Source of the DNA: Rheinheimera sp. | GTDB taxonomy: Bacteria; Pseudomonadota; Gammaproteobacteria; Enterobacterales; Alteromonadaceae | Direction of reading: 5' to 3' | Length of the DNA stretch: 10,000 bases | Assembly (NCBI RefSeq): GCF_020217005.1 | Contig: NZ_JAIWOI010000224.1 | Coordinates: forward strand, 1-10,000 | In this document: positions 6,739 to 10,000 of the stretch, piece by piece | How the letters are laid out: every line of letters starts with the position of its first letter | Position numbering within the stretch: the stretch's first letter is position 1 | Position numbers and translations under genes: made by a program | The notes under the pieces: model-generated | Told to the model about the DNA's origin: nothing | The model's database searches: none | Seen by the model: the letters and a program-made list of their open reading frames with translations, nothing else

Positions 6739-7812
6739 ATGAAACACCTGATAACACCTGCCTTATGGCTGTCTTTAACTATAAGTAGTCTGGTCAGCGC
6801 TGCCCCGGAAACCGGAAGCCTCGAGACTGTAGCTGAGTTACCAATACGACCAGGTAATGTAAGCGTCACGACACAAGGCAGAATCTTTGCCACAGTTCAC
6901 CCTCTGGATACACCATCAGGTTTACAACTGATTGAAGTCGACCGCAAAACTGGTGACTACAAAGCCTGGCCTTCAAAAGATTTGCAGAAAACTGCTGCAG
7001 CTACTTCAGCACAATTTGATAGCTTGCTGGGTATTACACAAGACAAAGCAGGCCACCTCTGGACTGTAGATATGGGCTTAGAGTTAGGCCAGACCAGAAT
7101 TTGGGGTTTTATTATCGACAATGGCAAGCTGTACAAACAGCTGGTATTACCGGAAAAGCTGGCGCCTAGGGGTAGTTTTATTCAGGATTTGGTGGTCGAC
7201 TCAACAGCCGGTTGGATTTATCTGGCCGACATAGCTAACCCAGGCTTACTGGCCGTAAGAATACGAGACGGCCATACGGTACGTTTTTCTGGTCATACGT
7301 CGTTACAAGCTCAAGCCGACGCCGTGATGAAAGTAGACGGCCAAGTCACCTTATTTAACGGCAAAGCAGCGCAAGTTGCAGTGAATCCTCTGAGTTTATC
7401 GGCCGATGGCGAAACCCTCTATTATGGCGCTATGAATGGCACTCACTGGTATCAGTTATCTACTGAAGCTTTGCAAACAGGCAAGGCAGATCGCATCGCT
7501 GCTACTGTGAAATTAGTAGGTAACAAACCTGTGTCTGATGGTGCCACGACCTCAGCTCAGGGCCAACACTATTTCACCAATCTGAACCAGAACGCTATTG
7601 ACCTGTTGGACCGAAAAAACCAGCTGAAAACACTGGTCAGCTCGCCCTTGCTGGATTGGCCAGACAGTGTGCAATTCGGCGAATCAGGTTGGTTGTATAT
7701 TTCAGTCAATCAATTACACAAAGCCAAAGCTTTTAACGGCCAGGCAGAAACCGCCCAGGTTCCTTATCGGATTATGCGGGTATGGACAGGCGAAGATGGC
7801 GTTCGTCGCTAA
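6739..7812 (+). CDS. Secreted major royal jelly / Yellow-family beta-propeller protein
   Basis: This 357-residue exported protein belongs to the major royal jelly protein/Yellow family, whose bacterial members are sometimes named L-dopachrome tautomerase-related. Residues 1 to about 22 are a signal peptide (MKHL, hydrophobic core, LVSAA) with cleavage likely near Ala21 or Ala22, so the mature protein is expected in the periplasm or outside the cell. Family signatures are HLWTVDMG (106-113), DLVVD (150-154) with WIYLADIANPGLLAV (159-173), VNPLSLSADGETLYYGAMNG (215-234), NKPVSDGATT (262-271) and LLDWPDSVQF (304-313). These repeated blocks fit a six-bladed propeller. No enzymatic activity can be assigned; bacterial members are poorly characterised. 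ATG 6739 follows GGAG at 6729-6732. The next gene starts 51 nt downstream on the same strand and is probably cotranscribed. Confidence 0.85.
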   Translation: MKHLITPALWLSLTISSLVSAAPETGSLETVAELPIRPGNVSVTTQGRIFATVHPLDTPSGLQLIEVDRKTGDYKAWPSKDLQKTAAATSAQFDSLLGITQDKAGHLWTVDMGLELGQTRIWGFIIDNGKLYKQLVLPEKLAPRGSFIQDLVVDSTAGWIYLADIANPGLLAVRIRDGHTVRFSGHTSLQAQADAVMKVDGQVTLFNGKAAQVAVNPLSLSADGETLYYGAMNGTHWYQLSTEALQTGKADRIAATVKLVGNKPVSDGATTSAQGQHYFTNLNQNAIDLLDRKNQLKTLVSSPLLDWPDSVQFGESGWLYISVNQLHKAKAFNGQAETAQVPYRIMRVWTGEDGVRR

Positions 7813-7820
7813 ATTTAACT

Positions 7821-7836
7821 GCAACCTCTGGGTTGC
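7821..7836 (+). other. Short intercistronic hairpin
   Basis: GCAACC (7821-7826) and GGTTGC (7831-7836) form a perfect 6-bp stem with the tetraloop TCTG in the 51-nt gap between the propeller gene and the ABM gene. No T-run follows. It could stabilise the upstream message or partly attenuate the downstream gene. Confidence 0.4.
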
Positions 7837-7863
7837 TCATTCATAAGGTTAAGGAGTAGGACT

Positions 7864-8154
7864 ATGGTGTATTTATTGGCAGAAATTCAGGCCAAACCCG
7901 GTAAAGCAGAGTTGGTCAAACAAGCCTTGTTACAGATCCTGGAGCCGACCAGACAGGAAGAAGGTTGTCAGCAGTATGAGTTATTTGCCGACGAAAAAGT
8001 CGAAGGACTGTTTTTGATGCAGGAGAAGTGGACTACTGAGCAAGCATTAGAAGGCCATAACAACACAGCTCATCTGCGTCATTTTGGTGAATACTGCAAA
8101 CAACAGGATGCACTGGAGCATGTGATATTAAGACGGCTTGAGTTTATTGGCTAA
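7864..8154 (+). CDS. ABM-domain (YgiN-like) small monooxygenase-fold protein
   Basis: This 96-residue protein fits the antibiotic biosynthesis monooxygenase (ABM) family, small dimeric ferredoxin-like folds that include the quinol monooxygenase YgiN and many uncharacterised proteins. It covers the whole domain. It opens with the strand VYLLAEIQAKPGK (2-14), followed by an acidic helix and EEGCQQYELF (32-41). The family end motif is LMQEKWTTEQALEGH (51-65), with His65, His70 and the trailing RHF. ABM enzymes act without metal or cofactor on quinol or polyketide-like substrates, but many members have no proven activity, so the substrate is open. ATG 7864 is preceded by AAGGAG at 7851-7856. It follows the propeller gene by 51 nt, suggesting a shared transcript. 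Confidence 0.85.
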   Translation: MVYLLAEIQAKPGKAELVKQALLQILEPTRQEEGCQQYELFADEKVEGLFLMQEKWTTEQALEGHNNTAHLRHFGEYCKQQDALEHVILRRLEFIG

Positions 8155-8172
8155 GTCCATTGAATTCAGGTG

Positions 8173-8211
8173 AAGCAGATTCGGCAGGATAAACTTAGTC
8201 CGAATCAGCTT
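8173..8211. terminator. 12-bp inverted repeat between convergent genes, likely bidirectional 3'-end structure
   Basis: AAGCAGATTCGG (8173-8184) pairs with CCGAATCAGCTT (8200-8211) with one A-A mismatch around a 15-nt loop. It fills the gap between the ABM gene and the convergent YgfF-like gene, touching the latter's stop codon. It is symmetric, so it could end transcription from both sides. There is no strong T-run on either strand. Confidence 0.5.
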
Positions 8212-8957
8212 TACCTTCCCCCGGCCAAATCGATAAAAGTACCGGTGGCATAAGAGGCTTGCTCAGATAACAGCCATAAAATGGCTTGAGCAACTTCTTC
8301 CGGCTGGCCACCTCTTTTCATCGGAATACTGTCTTTGACCCGATCAACACGACCAGGCTCGCCGCCGCTGGCGTGAATATCTGTATAGATAAAACCCGGT
8401 CTCACAGAATTGACACGAATGCCCTGCTCAGCAACCTCTTTGGATAAACCAATTGTAAATGTATCCAAGGCACCTTTGGATGCTGCGTAATCAACGTATT
8501 CCCCAGGGGATCCCAAACGGGAGGCTGCAGAGGAAACATTAACAATGGCCCCACCTTTGCCACCTAGTTTTGTCGACATACGCTTCACAGCTTCGCGGGC
8601 ACACAACATGGGGCCAACAACATTAGTTGCAAAGACCCGCTGTAAACGTCTTTCATCCATACCCAGTAAGCTACGTTGCTGTTCCAGAATGCCAGCGTTA
8701 TTCACCAGCGCAGTGACTGGCCCAAGCTCCAGATCAACCCGTTGAAATAACTCTACTATTTCTGCTTCAACAGCAAGGTCGGCCTGCATAGCCACAGCAG
8801 TGCCGCCTGCAGAGCGAATGTCAGCCACCACTGCATCAGCGGCCTGTTGATTGGTTAGATAGTTAACGCAGACTTGATAACCCTGAGCTGCAGCCAGTTT
8901 TGCAGTCGCAGCACCTATACCCCGGCTGCCCCCTGTCACTATCAGTATTTTGTTCAA
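8211..8957 (-). CDS. ygfF: YgfF-like SDR-family oxidoreductase (TTG start)
   Basis: This 248-residue classical SDR closely resembles E. coli YgfF as remembered. Long stretches such as [18 protein letters not shown] and [13 protein letters not shown] look nearly the same, but I could not run an alignment. It carries TGGSRGIG (8-15), NNAG (86-89), Asn112, Ser142-Ser143, Tyr157, Lys161 and PG (187-188), so the catalytic set is complete. The physiological substrate of YgfF is not established. The only possible start near the expected N-terminus is TTG 8957-8955: an in-frame TAA lies at 8966-8964, and no ATG precedes the TGG motif. That TTG overlaps the stop of the chemoreceptor gene as TTGA, with a weak AAGCGG just upstream, so translation is probably coupled. 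The C-terminal end faces the ABM gene. Confidence 0.88.
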   Translation of the reverse strand: MNKILIVTGGSRGIGAATAKLAAAQGYQVCVNYLTNQQAADAVVADIRSAGGTAVAMQADLAVEAEIVELFQRVDLELGPVTALVNNAGILEQQRSLLGMDERRLQRVFATNVVGPMLCAREAVKRMSTKLGGKGGAIVNVSSAASRLGSPGEYVDYAASKGALDTFTIGLSKEVAEQGIRVNSVRPGFIYTDIHASGGEPGRVDRVKDSIPMKRGGQPEEVAQAILWLLSEQASYATGTFIDLAGGR

Positions 8958-10000
8958 ACCCGCTTAAAGCCTATTCTAAACCCACCCCAATGCCGGCCTT
9001 TGACCAGAATAGGCACCGACAAATCATGCAGAATTTCGCCAGTGTCACGTTTATAAGTTTGTAACAGCATAGGCAAAGTATTGCTGCCGCAGCGGCTGCC
9101 AGTGCGATCGCCAAAGACGCGTTTGGTGCGGTTTTGCAGTAAATCTTTTTCGTAGTTGCCAGTTAAAGCCTGACTGTATTTTTTGTTATGGGTCGGGAAA
9201 TAACCCTTACGGTCGACGCCGCCAGCATATAACACATTGGAATGACGCTCTAAAATCGGCTCCTGGATCAGAGGGAAAAACTGGTCAGTAAAACTATCAT
9301 AGGCGGTATGGAATTTTTGTGGATTGGTGTTGGCTATGGGCTGATACTGCTCGGCAAACAATTGTTGTTCTGTCAGCTTGCCCTCACTCAGGGCTTTTTC
9401 AAATAAAGCCCCGATAGCTGCAGCAGCCTGCTGCGCTTCTTTCAGCACAGGGTTAAAGAAACTTTGCTCTGTAACAGTACTGAGTTCACGGTAAATACTT
9501 TCAGTTTCTACTGACAACTCAATAGCTTGCTCGGCCACAGTACTGCCTTTATGTTCTATTGCTGACAACGCTTTATTAATGCTCTGAATAGACTGGCCCA
9601 ATTGTTGGCTGGTATTTTCCAAACCAGTACTGACCTGCTCTATTTGCTCCAGCGCCGCCGACACCTGGCCCACCTCTGTGTTAATACCGTTAAAACCAGC
9701 GGCCACAGATTGTAATTCCTGCTGCACATCAGCACTTAACTGCACCAACTGACTCATGACGCCTGCGGTTTGTTCACTCTGCTGCCGAATATCAGCCAGC
9801 ATTTTGGCGATATCTTTGGTGGCTTCTGAGGTTTTCCCAGCTAAAGCCCTTACTTCATCCGCTACTACAGCAAAACCACGACCTTGCTCACCAGCCCTTG
9901 CTGCTTCAATAGCGGCGTTCAGCGCTAATAAGTTCGTTTGATTGGCAACACTAGTGATCACCTCAGTGATACGCTGAATATCATCAGCACTGCCTTTGAG
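8954..10000 (-). CDS. Methyl-accepting chemotaxis protein with C-terminal sensory-like region (5' end outside window)
   Basis: The visible 348 residues are the C-terminal part of a chemoreceptor; the frame runs through the right window edge without a start. The conserved kinase-control tip is complete: [20 protein letters not shown] (20-39 of the visible part) continuing through [12 protein letters not shown] long Gln/Ser/Glu-rich coiled coil follows to about residue 180. Most receptors end soon after this, but here about 165 residues follow. They hold [17 protein letters not shown] (260-276), NRTKRVF (290-296), [20 protein letters not shown] (312-331) and [10 protein letters not shown] (335-344), resembling the closing strands of a Cache/PAS-like sensor. 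This region recurs at the end of some proteobacterial receptors. Ligand and N-terminal architecture cannot be seen. The GTG at 9961 is internal, not a start. The stop overlaps the start of the YgfF-like gene. Confidence 0.9.
   Translation of the reverse strand, partial: LKGSADDIQRITEVITSVANQTNLLALNAAIEAARAGEQGRGFAVVADEVRALAGKTSEATKDIAKMLADIRQQSEQTAGVMSQLVQLSADVQQELQSVAAGFNGINTEVGQVSAALEQIEQVSTGLENTSQQLGQSIQSINKALSAIEHKGSTVAEQAIELSVETESIYRELSTVTEQSFFNPVLKEAQQAAAAIGALFEKALSEGKLTEQQLFAEQYQPIANTNPQKFHTAYDSFTDQFFPLIQEPILERHSNVLYAGGVDRKGYFPTHNKKYSQALTGNYEKDLLQNRTKRVFGDRTGSRCGSNTLPMLLQTYKRDTGEILHDLSVPILVKGRHWGGFRIGFKRV

Noticed and set aside
9959..9961. GTG at 9961 as the start of the chemoreceptor
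   Set aside because: The frame stays open to the window edge and the upstream residues ([13 protein letters not shown]) continue the receptor's signalling helix, so the gene is simply cut.
1..10000. CRISPR array, insertion sequence, tRNA/rRNA genes, phage or toxin-antitoxin genes
   Set aside because: No regularly spaced repeats, transposase or phage motifs, terminal inverted repeats or RNA-gene signatures were seen while reading both strands.

Overview
The window looks like a chromosomal segment of a free-living gammaproteobacterium. The protein sequences resemble Alteromonadales/Chromatiales-type aquatic bacteria such as Rheinheimera or its relatives. This rests on overall protein character (an Escherichia coli-like ThiG, a ThiD-ThiE fusion, a YgfF-like dehydrogenase, a chemoreceptor with a C-terminal sensory region), moderate GC and dense packing. 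No marker gene is present, so the genus is a guess.

Left part (1-3201, + strand): the end of a tightly packed thiamine biosynthesis operon, thiS (3' end only), thiG, a fused thiD-thiE, and thiF. The three junctions are a 2-nt gap, a 4-nt ATGA overlap and an 11-nt overlap, so translation is probably coupled. Together the genes make the thiazole phosphate (ThiS, ThiF, ThiG), phosphorylate the pyrimidine (ThiD domain) and join the halves into thiamine phosphate (ThiE domain). No thiH follows thiG, so the glycine-imine source (ThiH or ThiO) must be encoded upstream or elsewhere. A small lipoprotein gene of unknown function follows (3268-3813) and ends in a hairpin region shared with the convergent gene to its right.

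Middle part (3860-8154): a regulator-centred accessory block. Two short-chain dehydrogenases (SDRs) form a two-gene minus-strand operon (5454 down to 3860). It is transcribed divergently from a GlxA-type AraC regulator (5672-6631), whose N-terminal domain is of the DJ-1/PfpI amidase-like fold. Downstream of the regulator, on the + strand, are a secreted royal-jelly/Yellow-family beta-propeller protein (6739-7812) and a small ABM-fold (YgiN-like) protein (7864-8154). The heptamer CAGGACA, or its complement, occurs four times around the regulator gene, including a perfect 8-bp inverted repeat across its 3' end. This is the most interesting unexplained signal in the window: a candidate operator set that would tie the SDR operon, the regulator and the propeller gene together.

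Right part (8211-10000, - strand): a chemoreceptor, cut by the window edge, followed by a YgfF-like SDR. The SDR appears to start at a TTG that overlaps the receptor stop codon. A 12-bp imperfect inverted repeat separates this pair from the convergent ABM gene.

No tRNA, rRNA, CRISPR array, insertion sequence or phage gene was seen, and no stretch over 300 bases lacks a gene. The middle block suggests handling of reactive carbonyl or quinone-type small molecules, but that is inference from family membership, not from a recognised pathway.
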